This document shows, in pieces, positions 27,950 through 38,044 of a DNA stretch of 64,000 bases (position 1 is the stretch's first letter; every line of letters starts with the position of its first letter). The position numbers were made by a program, and so were the translations under genes. The notes under the pieces were generated by a model, which was given only the letters and a program-made list of their open reading frames with translations, searched no databases and had not been told where the DNA came from. Location of the stretch: positions 62,001 to 126,000 of the forward strand of contig JAYQIQ010000001.1 in assembly GCA_038141705.1 (NCBI GenBank), written 5' to 3'. The DNA is from Eutrophomonas brisbanensis. Its GTDB lineage: Bacteria; Pseudomonadota; Gammaproteobacteria; Burkholderiales; Eutrophovitaceae.

Positions 27950-28939
27950 TTACCTATGAAATTGGCTCAAAAATCTGAGGTCATTCTCAAAGAACAATCG
28001 CAAGTCATTAACCCCATACAACAACATTGCCAATCGATCGATACCCATTCCAAATGCAAATCCTTGATATTGATCGGTATCTATTCCAACATTGTTTAAA
28101 ACCTTGGGGTGCACCATCCCGCATCCCCCGATTTCTAACCAACCATCCTTAAAAGACATATCAATTTCAGCAGAAGGTTCAGTAAACGGGAAATACGATG
28201 GTCGGAATCGGACCTCAATATCATCGTTTTCAAAAAATTTTCTAAGGAATTCTCGTACGGTACCCTTCAGATCAGAAAACGTCGCTTGATCATCCACCCA
28301 CAAACCCTCCAACTGGTGAAACATCGGAGAATGTGTGGCATCTGAATCAACACGATAGACCCGACGCGGGGCAATAACCCGGATTGGCACCTGGTTTGAC
28401 TCCATGTAACGGATTTGAATAGGAGAAGTGTGAGTCCTCAAAAGATACTTTTGATCTTCTAGGTAAAAAGTATCATGCATCGATCCGCGCCGGATGATCC
28501 TCCGGTTGATTTAGCGCCGTAAAATTATAGTAATCCGTTTCGATTTCTGGGCCAGAGGCAACACTGAATCCCATGGTTTGAAACAGCTCGACCACTCGGT
28601 TGGTAACTCTAGTTACAGGATGAAGTCCACCGAGATGCCCCCTTCTGCCAGGGAGGGTGACATCAATTTTTTCGCGCTCGAGTTTACGGTCGAGGTCTTG
28701 TTTTTTAATTTCTGACCTGCGTTTCTCTAAAAGACGTTCGATATCATCTTTAAGAGCATTGAATCTCGCGCCAAGGATAGGCCTTTCCTCCGCCGATACT
28801 TTCCCTAAGTTGCCCTTCAAGCTCGCAAGAGCCCCCCTTTACCGAGAAATTTACCTTTCGCTTGATCGAGCTCAGGGAGAGATTTTGCCTGCGCAAACTC
28901 TATCCCTGCGGAATCAACGATCTTATCAAGCTCTTCCAA
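27950..28939 (-). CDS. pheS: phenylalanyl-tRNA synthetase alpha chain, two frameshifts
   Basis: Catalytic class II subunit. The start is TTG 28939, preceded by a perfect AAAGGAGG at 4 bases. The N-terminal coiled coil (ELDKIVDSAG to LGK) is broken by one missing G in the C6 run at 28832-28837; adding it reads LGKGGALASLKGNLGKVS. A second break, one extra base near 28479-28486 in GGATCGATG, separates HPAR from MHDTFYL. This one is not in a homopolymer. Class II motifs follow: TGPEIETDYYNF-type (here SGPEIETDYYNF), MFHQLEGL, FRPSYFPFTEPSAE and GFAFGMGIDRLAML. Corrected length is 329 residues, the family norm. Confidence 0.92.
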
Positions 28940-28999
28940 GGTGCCTCCTTTATTTGAGGGTTTCAGCAGCGACAGAAACCCATGAAATACCGAGGGTAC

Positions 29000-29359
29000 T
29001 TAAGACGCTAGTCCGGCTTTGGCTTGCTCAGCTATCTTTGCGAATGCAGCACTGTCATGTACCGCCAGATCAGCGAGAATCTTCCGATCTATTTCAACTG
29101 ATGACTTTTTCAGTCCATTGATCAGCGTACTGTAAGTCATACCAAGCTCTCTGGCTGCAGCGTTAATTCGAATAATCCAAAGCGCCCTAAACTCTCTTTT
29201 CTTAACTCGACGGTCCCTGTAGGCGTATTGGCCCGCCTTCATGACGGCCTGTTTCGCTACCCGGAATACGTTTTTCCTTCTACCCCTGAACCCCTTTGCC
29301 TGCTCCAGTACCTTTTTGTGGCGAGCCCGCGCGGTAACTCCTCTTTTTACTCTTGGCAT
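29000..29359 (-). CDS. rplT: 50S ribosomal protein L20
   Basis: 119 residues, very basic, the normal size. It starts PRVKRGVTARARHKKVLEQA and has the rRNA-binding YRDRRVKKREFRALWI phrase and NGLKKSSVEIDRKILADLA. L20 binds 23S rRNA early in 50S assembly and, in E. coli, represses translation of rpmI-rplT through a leader RNA. It sits 14 bases after rpmI. Confidence 0.97.
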   Translation of the reverse strand: MPRVKRGVTARARHKKVLEQAKGFRGRRKNVFRVAKQAVMKAGQYAYRDRRVKKREFRALWIIRINAAARELGMTYSTLINGLKKSSVEIDRKILADLAVHDSAAFAKIAEQAKAGLAS

Positions 29360-29373
29360 TTATCTGTTCTCCT

Positions 29374-29571
29374 TTAAGCGTATGGAAGCATCGTTCTAAT
29401 TGCTTTTTGTTCACCGGCCGCTACCGACTCAGTACCTCTCAAATGACGCTTTCGCTTCGTTGTTTTCTTAGTAAGGATATGTCTCAGATTTGCCTGAGTG
29501 CGCTTTATCCGGCCCGTACCACCGATACGGAACCGCTTAGCGGCGCCACGCTTCGTTTTTATTTTTGGCAT
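29374..29571 (-). CDS. rpmI: 50S ribosomal protein L35
   Basis: 65 residues beginning PKIKTKRGAAKRFRIGGTG, with the family phrase KRTQANLRHILTKKTTKRKRHLRG. Very basic. It lies between infC (125 bases upstream) and rplT. That 125-base gap could hold the L20-responsive leader known in enterobacteria, but no clear pseudoknot was recognised. Confidence 0.97.
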   Translation of the reverse strand: MPKIKTKRGAAKRFRIGGTGRIKRTQANLRHILTKKTTKRKRHLRGTESVAAGEQKAIRTMLPYA

Positions 29572-29696
29572 TTAAGCCTCCTTAATTATATGACCAAAGG
29601 TGCAAGTAAAGAACTTGACTTTTCTACCTAACGTCACTTGTCTATGCTTTTAACTAAATATCAAGCAAGTAGCGGATTATACACAGGTTTTTTAAT

Positions 29697-30265
29697 TTAA
29701 AGCACTGGTTTATTCGCTAATTTGTTTAGGTTTTTTTGCGGTTTCTCGGTGGCCTTTATTGGCGAAATCACCATAACCATCTGTCGACCTTCCATTTTTG
29801 GAAACTGCTCAACTTGCCCATGCTCCACGAGATCCGTACGCACTCTTTCCAATAATCGAGCCCCAGCTCCTGATGAGCCATCTCCCGACCTCTAAACCGC
29901 AAGGTGACTTTTGCCTTATCACCGTCAGATAGAAAACGAATCAAATTTCTTAATTTGATCTGGTAATCACCCTCGTCCGTTCCTGGGCGAAACTTTATTT
30001 CCTTAATTTGAATTTGTTTTTGCTTAAGTTTGGCTTCATGTCGCTTTTTCTGCTCAGTGTACTTAAACTTGCCGTAATCCATGAGTCGACAAACGGGCGG
30101 CGTCGCTGTCGGAGCTATTTCCACCAAATCGATGTCTGCCGCCTCCGCCATGTTAAGCGCCTCTTTCGAGCTCATGATTCCTATTGCTTCCCCATCTATT
30201 CCGATGAGCCTAATTTCTGGAGCGTTGATTTCCTCGTTTATGCGAGCGTCCTTATCCTGTGCTAT
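29697..30265 (-). CDS. infC: translation initiation factor IF-3, apparent AUA start, frameshifted
   Basis: IF3 controls start-codon and initiator-tRNA selection. No ATG, GTG or TTG fits the N-terminus. The in-frame ATA at 30265-30263, eight bases after GGAGG (30274-30278), begins AQDKDARINEEINAPEIRL, which matches IF3 N-termini. Rare start codons (AUU in E. coli) are how IF3 autoregulates. The body has VEIAPTATPPVCRLMDYGKFKYTEQKK and FRGREMAHQELG. One missing G in the C4 run at 29861-29864 breaks the frame; adding it gives ELGARLLERVRTDL and an end at TAA 29697, 189 residues in all. It lies between thrS and rpmI as expected. Confidence 0.9.
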
Positions 30266-30328
30266 ATGCCTAACCTCCGAACAATTGTTCTAAAATTTAA
30301 AAAAAGAAACATCCACGATATCGATATT

Positions 30329-32217
30329 TTACGACGTAAGTCGGCTTTCTAGCTCGTCAATCGACATTTGACCGAGATCCTCTCCCGTTCTCGCCCTGAC
30401 AGAAACGAGACCCGCCGAGACCTCTTTATCTCCAACGATTATTTGGTAGGAAGCTTTTGGATGCTGTGCTCGCGGATTTTATAGGTTATCTTTTCGTTCC
30501 TCAAGTCAACGGCAGCCCGGAAACCCTTTTCCTTCAAGCGTATTGCAACATCACTTGCATAGTCAGCATGTCGATCAGCAACATTCATCACAACTACCTG
30601 CACCGGAGCTAACCACGTAGGCATGGCCCCAGCGTGATGCTCGACGAGGATACCTATAAATCTCTCCATTGATCCCACAATTGCACGATGCAACATCACG
30701 GGCGTTTTACGCTCGTTACTCTCTGCAACGTACTCCGCGCCCAAACGCTGCGGCATCATAAAGTCGACCTGAATCGTCCCACATTGCCACGATCTTCCTA
30801 TCGAGTCCTTTAGATGGTACTCAATCTTCGGGCCATAAAAAGCACCCTCCCCAGGAAGTTCTACCCAATCGACCCCGCAACTTTTAAGAGCAGATCGCAG
30901 TGCATTTTCCGCATGATCCCAAACCGCATCGTCTCCAAGTCTTTGTTCTGGGCGAAGCGCCAACTTGATCTGAACATCCTTAAATTCAAAATGCGAATAT
31001 GTCTTTAAAGCGAGTCTATGAAACGCTATTACCTCTTGCTCGATTTGACTCTCAGTACAAAAAATATGTCCATCATCCTGCGTAAAAGCGCGCACCCTCA
31101 TTAATCCATGGAGGGCACCAGATGGTTCATTACGATGACATCCACCAAACTCGCCATACCGAAGTGGCAAATCTTTGTAGCTTCTCAGGCCACTGTTGTA
31201 GATTTGAACATGTCCGGGGCAATTCATCGGCTTAACAGCATATTCACGATTCTCAGAGTTTGTGAAGAACATGTTGTCTCTGAAGTTATCCCAATGACCA
31301 GACTTTTTCCATAAACTTACATCAAGAATCTGCGGACACTTGACCTCTTGATAGCCGTTTTCAACATACACGCGCCGCATGTACTGCTCCACCTGCTGCC
31401 ACAGCGCCCATCCCTTCGGACGCCAAAAAACCATGCCAGGGGATTCCTCTTGCGAGTGAAACAGATCAAGTTGTTTTCCAAGCTTTCTATGGTCTCTCTT
31501 TTCAGCCTCCTCGAGCCTGAACAAATGCGCATCCAAATCCTCCTGAGTTGCCCAAGCCGTCCCATAGATTCGCTGCAACATCTCGTTTTCAGAATTTCCT
31601 CGCCAGTATGCCCCTGCGACCTTGAGTAACTTGAACGATTTTAGTCTCGAAGTTGATGGTACGTGTGGTCCTCGACACAGATCGGAAAATTCACCTTGCA
31701 CGTAAACAGAGAGCTCCTCGTCAATTGGCAGATCTCGAATAATCTCGGCTTTATACTTTTCACCAATATCCTCAAATTTATGCGTAGCGTCATCACGACC
31801 GATCATCTGTCTCTCGACCTTGATATCTTTTTTCGAGAGCTGCTTCATTCTTTTCTCAATAGCCGACAAATCATCGGGCGTAAATGGTCGCTCAAATGAA
31901 AAATCGTAATAGAAGCCGTCTTCGATAACAGGCCCAATCGTGACTTGCGCCGACGGAAAAAGATCTTTGACTGCGTGCGCTAGCAAGTGCGCAGTCGAGT
32001 GACGAATGACCTCAAGGCCTTCAGGATCTCCAGAGGTGACAATTTCAACTGACGCATCGGAAGATAGCCGGTGTGACATGTCCACAAGTTTGCCATCAAC
32101 TTTTGCGGCAACAGCCTCCTTTACAAGCGATGGGCTAATCGACTTAGCCACCTCAAAAAGATTTGAATCAATATCAAACTTCCTCGAATTCCCATCGGGG
32201 AAAGTTACAGTCAGCAT
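30329..32217 (-). CDS. thrS: threonyl-tRNA synthetase, frameshifted near the C-terminus
   Basis: Class II synthetase. The N-terminal TGS domain covers residues 1-60, then the editing domain with HSTAHLLAHAV (near 73), then the catalytic core (RPKGWALWQQVEQYMR, MNCPGHVQIY, RVRAFTQDDGHIFC with the zinc-binding His, Cys in MNCPGH) and the anticodon domain. One missing A in the T4 run at 30455-30458 truncates the frame at 592 residues. With it, REHSIQKASYQIIVGDKEV continues to TAA 30329, giving 629 residues. The start ATG 32217 has AAGGA upstream. It heads the thrS-infC-rpmI-rplT-pheST-ihfA block. Confidence 0.94.
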
Positions 32218-32375
32218 TCGTAGTTTAATCCTTGTGTATTCAACAATTCGATGTCACGTTTTTGAAGGCGGCGACAGTCAAAATATGTCAGACGTAAAAC
32301 GACACATTTTACATTAGATTTACAACGATCTTGGAGCGGCGCCAAAATGAATCACAGGGAGCCTATCGCATCTGA

Positions 32376-33135
32376 TTAAAACTTAAATCTAACTCCAGAC
32401 TGGTACGTCCAATCGGCACTCTCTATCCCCACGAGGGGCTTCGAGTCGTATTCGAGATCCAGCGAAAAATCTATACTAATAGACTCATTGACAGGAAAAG
32501 AAATCACAAAATCACCAAGCGCTCTTCGGTCACTCAATCTATCGAGTTTATTTTGCAAGTAGACTGTGGAGCTAAAACTCGATCGGTTCGCAAAAATATA
32601 TCGATAAGTTGCGTATAAGTTAGATCGAACGCCGCTCTCGGACGAGGCGTTCTTGTACCGTTCGCTCTCATAGAAACCCCCAAAACCAATCTTAAAATTA
32701 CTTTTTACGTAATCCCCGAAATGTACATAGCGTCCACCACCAGCTAACAAACGCTCCTCTAGATTTGTAAAGTCATTTTGCTGAAGTTGCGTGTATACCT
32801 CGTAACCCGCACTTTGTCCCGTATCTCGCATATGCCTAAGGTGCGCAGTCATTCGATCCGCATTCTTCACGCCCTGTGATTCCCCACGCTTTAAGTTAAG
32901 CGAGAACAAATTTGTAACGTTTCCCTCTCTGTGACTCAAGAGTGACGATACGTTAGTACTCGAATTATCAGCATTCCCAGAAGCCCCAGATACCTGAAAT
33001 GCCCCCACGAAACCCCAACCCTTATCGACATCTGCACCTTGCATCAGAGATTCAATATTCACTACAGCCGCTACCGTCTGTAACAACGAAAACATACAAA
33101 CAGGTCGATATGACTATCTTTCGAAAAAGATTCAT
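32376..33135 (-). CDS. DUF481-family outer-membrane protein, frameshift in signal peptide
   Basis: Predicted beta-barrel of the DUF481 group. The mature part begins AAVVNIESLMQG, a phrase common at the processed N-terminus of this family, then GFVGAFQVSGASGNADNSST and alternating strands to a C-terminal Phe (SGVRFKF). The signal peptide starts at ATG 33135 (MNLFRKIVISTCLYV) but is one base out of frame with the body. Removing one T in the A4 run at 33089-33092 joins them as LYVSLLQTVAAVVNIE, 252 residues. Function is unknown; some members are salt- or acid-induced. It is the first gene of a poorly explained envelope patch. Confidence 0.65.
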
Positions 33136-33403
33136 TAGCTTAATGATTCAAAAATTATCTTCTAATTTTCGGGATTAACGTGACATAGTGTCGAAAAAGC
33201 AATGCTCTTTGCGCCTGACAAAATACCATACCATTTTTGTTAGATGCAGCGCTCAGGCGACACGTTTCAAATCGGCTCGCCCCCAAAGAAGTGTACTCGA
33301 ATACTTTCAGGCCAGAAAAATCATCCAAAAACATTAATTGAAATTTTTTCCTGAGCCAGTCGCAACCTCAATGACTAAATTCAGACCACTCCATGATTGA
33401 TGA
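33136..33403. other. intergenic stretch with nothing recognised
   Basis: 268 AT-rich bases between the DUF481 gene and a tentative small secreted protein gene. No tRNA, terminator, repeat or credible open frame was found. A promoter for the DUF481 gene is expected at its left end but no clear -35/-10 pair could be named. Confidence 0.4.
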
Positions 33404-33616
33404 TTAACGGTTCCCCACCTCGGACGGGAAACGCCCTTCATCAAGCCCCAAAATTGGATCGGTATGGAATTCAACTCTTCCAGAGGGAAAAGCGCGGTCA
33501 TCGCTCGCGAACGCCAAACCCGTAGAGCGGAAAGGGAAATCACAAGTTACATCTGCATAAGAGCTGAGTGGGACAATAGCCCATAAAATGATCTGGATAA
33601 AAAAACGAACTATCAA
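33404..33616 (-). CDS. tentative small secreted protein
   Basis: 70 residues from TTG 33616, which has GGTGG about 6 bases upstream and overlaps the end of the preceding gene. Residues 1-21 (IVRFFIQIILWAIVPLSSYA) look like a signal peptide with cleavage after SYA. The mature part is short, has one Cys and ends PSEVGNR. The same stretch is also open in a second minus frame (33334-33543), so a frameshift extending it cannot be excluded. No family recognised. Coding status is uncertain. Confidence 0.3.
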   Translation of the reverse strand: MIVRFFIQIILWAIVPLSSYADVTCDFPFRSTGLAFASDDRAFPSGRVEFHTDPILGLDEGRFPSEVGNR

Positions 33617-33617
33617 A

Positions 33618-34106
33618 TTAACCACCAACAGCGCAAGTCCCAGAAGACTCCAAAAAGATCGCCTCACGATCATTTTCGGAACCCGTGTCAATCAACACCT
33701 TCGTCCAATGAAATCTTAGCCTCTTTCGGTCGAGCCAAAAAACCGAGTGGGAAAAAAATCCATCTAACCACTTGATCAAATCAATGGCCAAAACATTTTT
33801 ATCATCATTAATCGTACGCCAATTATCTGAGACATCGCCAATCATTGGCATTAACTTTTTATCAAACCAAGCCTGATCACGTTTAAAAAAGACCAGTTCG
33901 CATGACTCGCAATTATCCTCAACACATCTAATCGTATTAACATCTTCCGCAAGACTAAAGTTGGTTGCCACCAACATCCAGAGAGCATAGACGCTGATGA
34001 GACGATAGATATTTCTCAGTGAATGACTTATCGCTTTATCGCCAAAAACGAGGACGTCATTAGGAAATTGGCAGGCTTTGCGTTTAAAAACGGTGACTAA
34101 AACCAA
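33618..34106 (-). CDS. hypothetical secreted protein, start uncertain
   Basis: 162 codons are open from TTG 34106, which overlaps the end of the upstream outer-membrane gene. The first ~45 residues are not signal-like, but a hydrophobic segment ending NFSLAED (about residues 36-53) looks like a signal peptide, so a later, rarer start is likely. The mature part has four Cys in a cluster-like RCVEDNCESCELVFF phrase and a Trp-rich tail. The frame ends naturally at TAA with ESSGTCAVGG. No family recognised. It sits between two other envelope-type genes on the same strand. Confidence 0.45.
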   Translation of the reverse strand: MVLVTVFKRKACQFPNDVLVFGDKAISHSLRNIYRLISVYALWMLVATNFSLAEDVNTIRCVEDNCESCELVFFKRDQAWFDKKLMPMIGDVSDNWRTINDDKNVLAIDLIKWLDGFFSHSVFWLDRKRLRFHWTKVLIDTGSENDREAIFLESSGTCAVGG

Positions 34107-34707
34107 ATGATATAGATAGGCTATTTAGCCCGTAATCAGCTTTAAAACCAGCTGCGCTAGGATTGATAGCAGTGGCGTTGGTTTCGATCTGCCCTCCGAG
34201 AAAGAGACTCGAAGCGCTGTTCAGCGAATAATCCATACCAATCCGCAACTGATAGGCCCATTCAGCCGCGCCGATCCGGTCTCTATCGCCGAAAGATCCA
34301 AGTTGCCCCCAAAAATCCTCGAAAACAACACCTAGACCAACATAAGGCTTTAACTCCTCTATATTTTCAAGGTCCAAGATTGCATTTACAGATAACCCAA
34401 AGCCGGTTTGCGCTCTTACGTTACTGGAGCCTTCACGCTGTTTTGGATCGATATTTTCAAAAGAAGCCGCGGCTTCTAATTTGACGTTCGATATTGAGCG
34501 CAAATCAAGACTGACGTCATTTTCTAAGGGCGCCTTAAAAGTTAGCCCTCTGTTTTGCCCCCCCATATTGGTAATCCGACGCAAAGTGACGGTTGAGCTG
34601 CCTTCATCTTGAATCCCGAGGTAATAATTAGAGCCAAGGCCATCATCATTGGCATACGCCGAGCCAGCGAAAACAAAAATTAACAAAATGGATGAAAATC
34701 TATTCAT
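34084..34707 (-). CDS. hypothetical outer-membrane beta-barrel protein
   Basis: 207 residues from ATG 34707. The signal peptide is residues 1-19 (MNRFSSILLIFVFAGSAYA, cleavage before NDDG). The mature chain alternates polar and hydrophobic residues, has phrases such as LKPYVGLGVVFEDFWGQLG and AYQLRIGMDYSLNSASSLF that resemble OmpA/OmpW-like 8-strand barrels, and ends in the BAM-type signal ISFGFSHRF. The exact family could not be named. The frame is open upstream of the chosen ATG but the extra 42 codons (MQISKLW) lack sense for a signal peptide. Confidence 0.6.
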   Translation of the reverse strand: MNRFSSILLIFVFAGSAYANDDGLGSNYYLGIQDEGSSTVTLRRITNMGGQNRGLTFKAPLENDVSLDLRSISNVKLEAAASFENIDPKQREGSSNVRAQTGFGLSVNAILDLENIEELKPYVGLGVVFEDFWGQLGSFGDRDRIGAAEWAYQLRIGMDYSLNSASSLFLGGQIETNATAINPSAAGFKADYGLNSLSISFGFSHRF

Positions 34708-34991
34708 AAAACATTGTTTTATATATATTCTTTTATTTATCTCAGTTAATGCCCGGTCCCGATCCTCTAATTTATCAGTAATTTTGACCTTTATGACCAC
34801 CAAAATTAGAAGCCAAAGCTTTGAAATTTGCACAAAAAATACAAGTACGTGATCTACCCCGAAAACAAAAAGACAATTAGCCCCCAGCTTTTTAATCGCT
34901 CGAGTTTGGTATGATTCAGATAAGGCTTAAAAACAATCTCAAGATAAATACCAACTAAAAATTTAAGGCTCCTCGGTTAGCCAGCAGGTCA

Positions 34992-36033
34992 TTGAAAACT
35001 TCTATCAAATTTATCATCGCAACTTTTGTAGTTCTTCTGATCGCATCTTTGGCGCTCAATATCTATCAATTGCACCTATTCGCAAATACGGAATTAACTG
35101 GGGACGGCGTTACCAGCAGCACAGAGAAAAATCGAGCCAACAGCGATGACTTCACTAAGCAGTTCTCGAGCTTTACGAGAGACATTGACTTCCAGAAAGA
35201 TACTTTCCGGCCACAAAAATCTATCCCATTTTGGATAAAGTCGGTTTTAGCTACCGCTCTTAACATCAACCTTTCTCGATTCGACTCACAAATAAAGATT
35301 TTTTGCTATCAAGTACTCAAGCACAAATAGCAACATTAGAAACTGCATTGATGATTTAAAAGTTTGGTCGATTAGTGAAGATGATACTGATGAAGCTTAT
35401 GTTGCGATCATAGGTAAACCCGCCGATACAGCTGGGGTGTCTATTAAAGATCTTTGTGCCGAGCAACCTTGCAGCTCCTATCGATTGGCTCACATAGCCA
35501 AAAAAGGAGAATCTAGTTTAATAATCGCTGATACTGGGTTCACACTCGCTGAAAAAGATTCAAAAGATATTTCGATTAACTTTCTCAAGATAAGCCAAGG
35601 AGGAATACCAGCTTGGACCGTTGAAAGAACTGTTCCCTTTAAAAGTAACCTTTTAAAAGAAATGAGCATTCACTTGAGCGACGGGAGACAAATCCGCAAA
35701 ATCGGAGATTTAATTATCGACGGAACTTGGGTTGATGGGGAATGTTTATTTGACGCAGATCCCTCAACGAACGCAAAGAACTCATGCGAGAGGCAACTTG
35801 ATGGAACTCTAAAAACTGACTTTAAAAATTCCACCTATTGGTATCCAGCAAACCTCGTCTACACCAATCAGCTCAACGTCAAGGGATCTGGTATCAAACT
35901 AAATTTTGATATTGAAACTCAACGCTACACCATCCCAGACAGAGCTAGATCCGAAATCATGCAGCTCATTGATCAACTTAGCTTTTCCCCCACTGAAAAC
36001 GAGGAAATTTCCAATTTAGAGGAGATCGAATAA
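34992..36033 (+). CDS. hypothetical membrane-anchored protein, frameshifted
   Basis: Two frames on plus look like one broken gene. 34992-35330 starts with a TTG and a single N-terminal helix (residues 6-27, FIIATFVVLLIASLALNIYQLHLF), so the protein would be anchored with its bulk in the periplasm. The second part, open through 35437-36033 and upstream to about 35325 (NCIDDLKVWSISEDDTDEAY), is soluble, with Cys in DLCAEQPCSS and in ECLFD and NSCER. The frame changes at least once, probably twice, between 35200 and 35330. Corrected length would be about 346 residues. No family recognised. It ends in a hairpin shared with the convergent trpB2. Confidence 0.5.
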
Positions 36034-36056
36034 GAGCCCATTCAGGACTCTTATTC
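36028..36056. terminator. hairpin between convergent genes
   Basis: Perfect 9-bp inverted repeat GAATAAGAG (36028-36036) and CTCTTATTC (36048-36056) with an 11-base loop; the left arm contains the stop codon of the plus-strand gene. There is no long T run on either side, so as a terminator it would be weak, but its position between two convergent genes fits. Confidence 0.5.
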
Positions 36057-36075
36057 GTTAGTGCTGTCGACGCAC

Positions 36076-37443
36076 TTAGGCGGCCTGGACTGAAGGCAAT
36101 CCAGCGAGAGCCATAGCTAACTCGGACTCGTCGTATTTCATATCAGTCAATTTACCCGAGAAGTAATCCGTGTACGCCTGCATGTCGAAGTGGCCGTGAC
36201 CACAAAGATTAAACAATATTGTTTTGGATACACCCTCAGCCTTACACTTCAGAGCCTCATCAATTGCACCCTTGACGGCATGGTTCGCCTCTGGCGCAGG
36301 AACAATTCCTTCGGCTTTTGCAAACTGAACGCCCGCATCGAATATCTCAACTTGATGGTATGCGCGCGCATCAATCAAACCAAGGTCTTTTATGTGCGAT
36401 ACCAAAGGTGCCATACCATGATAACGAAGACCTCCAGCGTGTACTGCCGGTGGAATAAAAGTAGAACCAAGCGTATGCATCTTCACGAGTGGCGTTAAGT
36501 GGCCAGTGTCGCCGAAGTCGTATGCGTATTTCCCTTTGGTCAAAGAGGGACAAGCAGCTGGCTCGATAGCCACTATGTCAACCTTCTTTCCGCCCCTGAG
36601 CTGCTCACCCAAGAATGGAAAAACAACTCCAGCAAAGTTAGATCCTCCTCCGGTACATCCAACGATAACATCCGGATAATCACCAGCTATTTCTAACTGC
36701 TTTCATCGCCTCCTGCCCCACAACCGTTTGATGCAGGAGAACATGATTTAGTACTGACCCTAATGCATACTTCGTGTCATCATTCGTAGCAGCAACTTCC
36801 ACTGCCTCGGAAATAGCAATACCTAAAGAGCCTGTGTTATTCGGATCTTTTTCCAAGATAGCTCTTCCAGAATTTGTTAATTCCGACGGGCTCGCTATAC
36901 ATTTCGCCCCGTAGGTCTCCATCAGCGCTTTTCGATAAGGCTTATGTTGAAACGAAACCTTGACCATAAACACCTGAACATCGATTCCAAAAGAGCCCCA
37001 GCGAATGCCAAAGACGATCCCCACTGACCTGCCCCCGTTTCGGTGGTTATTTTCTTTATTCCAGCTTCGGCGTTGTAGAAAGCCTGAGCTACAGCAGTAT
37101 TTGGCTTGTGAGATCCTGCTGGGCTCACACCCTCGTACTTGTAGTAAATCTTAGCTGGCGTATCGAGTGCTTTTTCTAGGTTTCGAGCTCTATATAAAGG
37201 AGCCGGCCTCCACTGCTTATATATCTGTCGAACAGGCTCGGGAATTTCAATCTCTCGATCTGCCGAAACCTCTTGCGCAATGAGCGCCATCGGAAATAAT
37301 GGGGCGAGATCATCAGGGCCAACAGGTTGCATCGTTCCCGGATGCAAAGGTGGTGGCGGCGGAGATGGCAAGTCAGCCATCAAGTTGTACCAAGTTTTTG
37401 GAATATCGTTCTCTGAGAGAACATACTTTATCGAATCTGACAT
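36076..37443 (-). CDS. trpB: TrpB2-type tryptophan synthase beta chain, two frameshifts
   Basis: PLP enzyme of the stand-alone TrpB2 group, which makes tryptophan from indole and serine. It carries the long N-terminal extension of this group (YNLMADLP, a run of five Pro, LHPGT), the PLP lysine in AGSHKPNTA, the phosphate loop CTGGGSNFAG and the ETGAGQWGSSLAFAG phrase. Breaks: one missing T in the A4 run at 36989-36992 (then LFGIDVQVFMVKVS) and one extra base near 36701-36703 (then KQLEIAGDYPDV). Corrected length is 455 residues. No trpA is adjacent, consistent with an indole-scavenging or accessory role. Confidence 0.88.
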
Positions 37444-37626
37444 GGCTCCTCCCTAAGAGTGATTCGTATTATTTAAGTGAGTTTTATTGTCACATTTAAC
37501 CCATAGCGAGACTTTTACCAAGCTCAGGTGATGAAGTCGAGAAGGGTTTGCCCCTACAAATATGGCACATCAATCAGATACACTTAAGGAGAAAATCACC
37601 AAACTGTAATTCGGGAGAAATAAAAT

Positions 37627-37857
37627 ATGACGAAATTATTCGGTTTTCTTATCTTTCTTATTCCAATGGCTGTCTTTGCAAAACCCATCGAGACCCTGAT
37701 GGAAACTGGCTATGAAATTAAAGCTTCATTTGGCCTATCTTCAGGCGGCATGATTCTAGTGCTACAAAATGGGAAAGATGCCTACGTGTGTCCAGCACTT
37801 GATCCCACAAAAATTCGAGACTGCATCAAAGTAAAGAGTGAATCAGACGTTAACTGA
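37627..37857 (+). CDS. small periplasmic protein of unknown function
   Basis: 76 residues with a clear signal peptide (residues 1-18, MTKLFGFLIFLIPMAVFA). The mature 58 residues carry two Cys (AYVCPALDP and RDCIKV), which could form a disulfide. GGAGA lies 9 bases upstream of the ATG. It sits alone between trpB2 (divergent) and tRNA-Val. The fold resembles nothing I can name; export seems sure, function unknown. Confidence 0.6.
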   Translation: MTKLFGFLIFLIPMAVFAKPIETLMETGYEIKASFGLSSGGMILVLQNGKDAYVCPALDPTKIRDCIKVKSESDVN

Positions 37858-37909
37858 ACATCTGACTAGAACTTTGGTTTCAGTGAGGTCCCCGAGCGGG
37901 AAAGACTTA

Positions 37910-37986
37910 TGGTAGGCGCGATTGGATTCGAACCAACGACCCCCACCATGTCAAGGTGGTGCTCTAACCAACTGAGCTACGCGCCT
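37910..37986 (-). tRNA. tRNA-Val (anticodon GAC)
   Basis: 77 bases with encoded CCA (37910-37912). The acceptor AGGCGCG pairs with CGCGCCT, the D arm is TAGCTCAGTTGGTTAGAGC, the anticodon loop is TTGACAT, and the T arm is TGGTTCGAATCCA. It lies just downstream of relA on the same strand. Confidence 0.95.
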
Positions 37987-38044
37987 AAGATCCGAAGGGG
38001 GCGAATTCTAACACCTAATCGGGAGATCTCAAAAAAATGTGCTA

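Noticed and set aside
29572..29696. L20-binding leader or riboswitch before rpmI
   Set aside because: The gap is long enough, but no pseudoknot or helix matching the known L20 site could be drawn with confidence.
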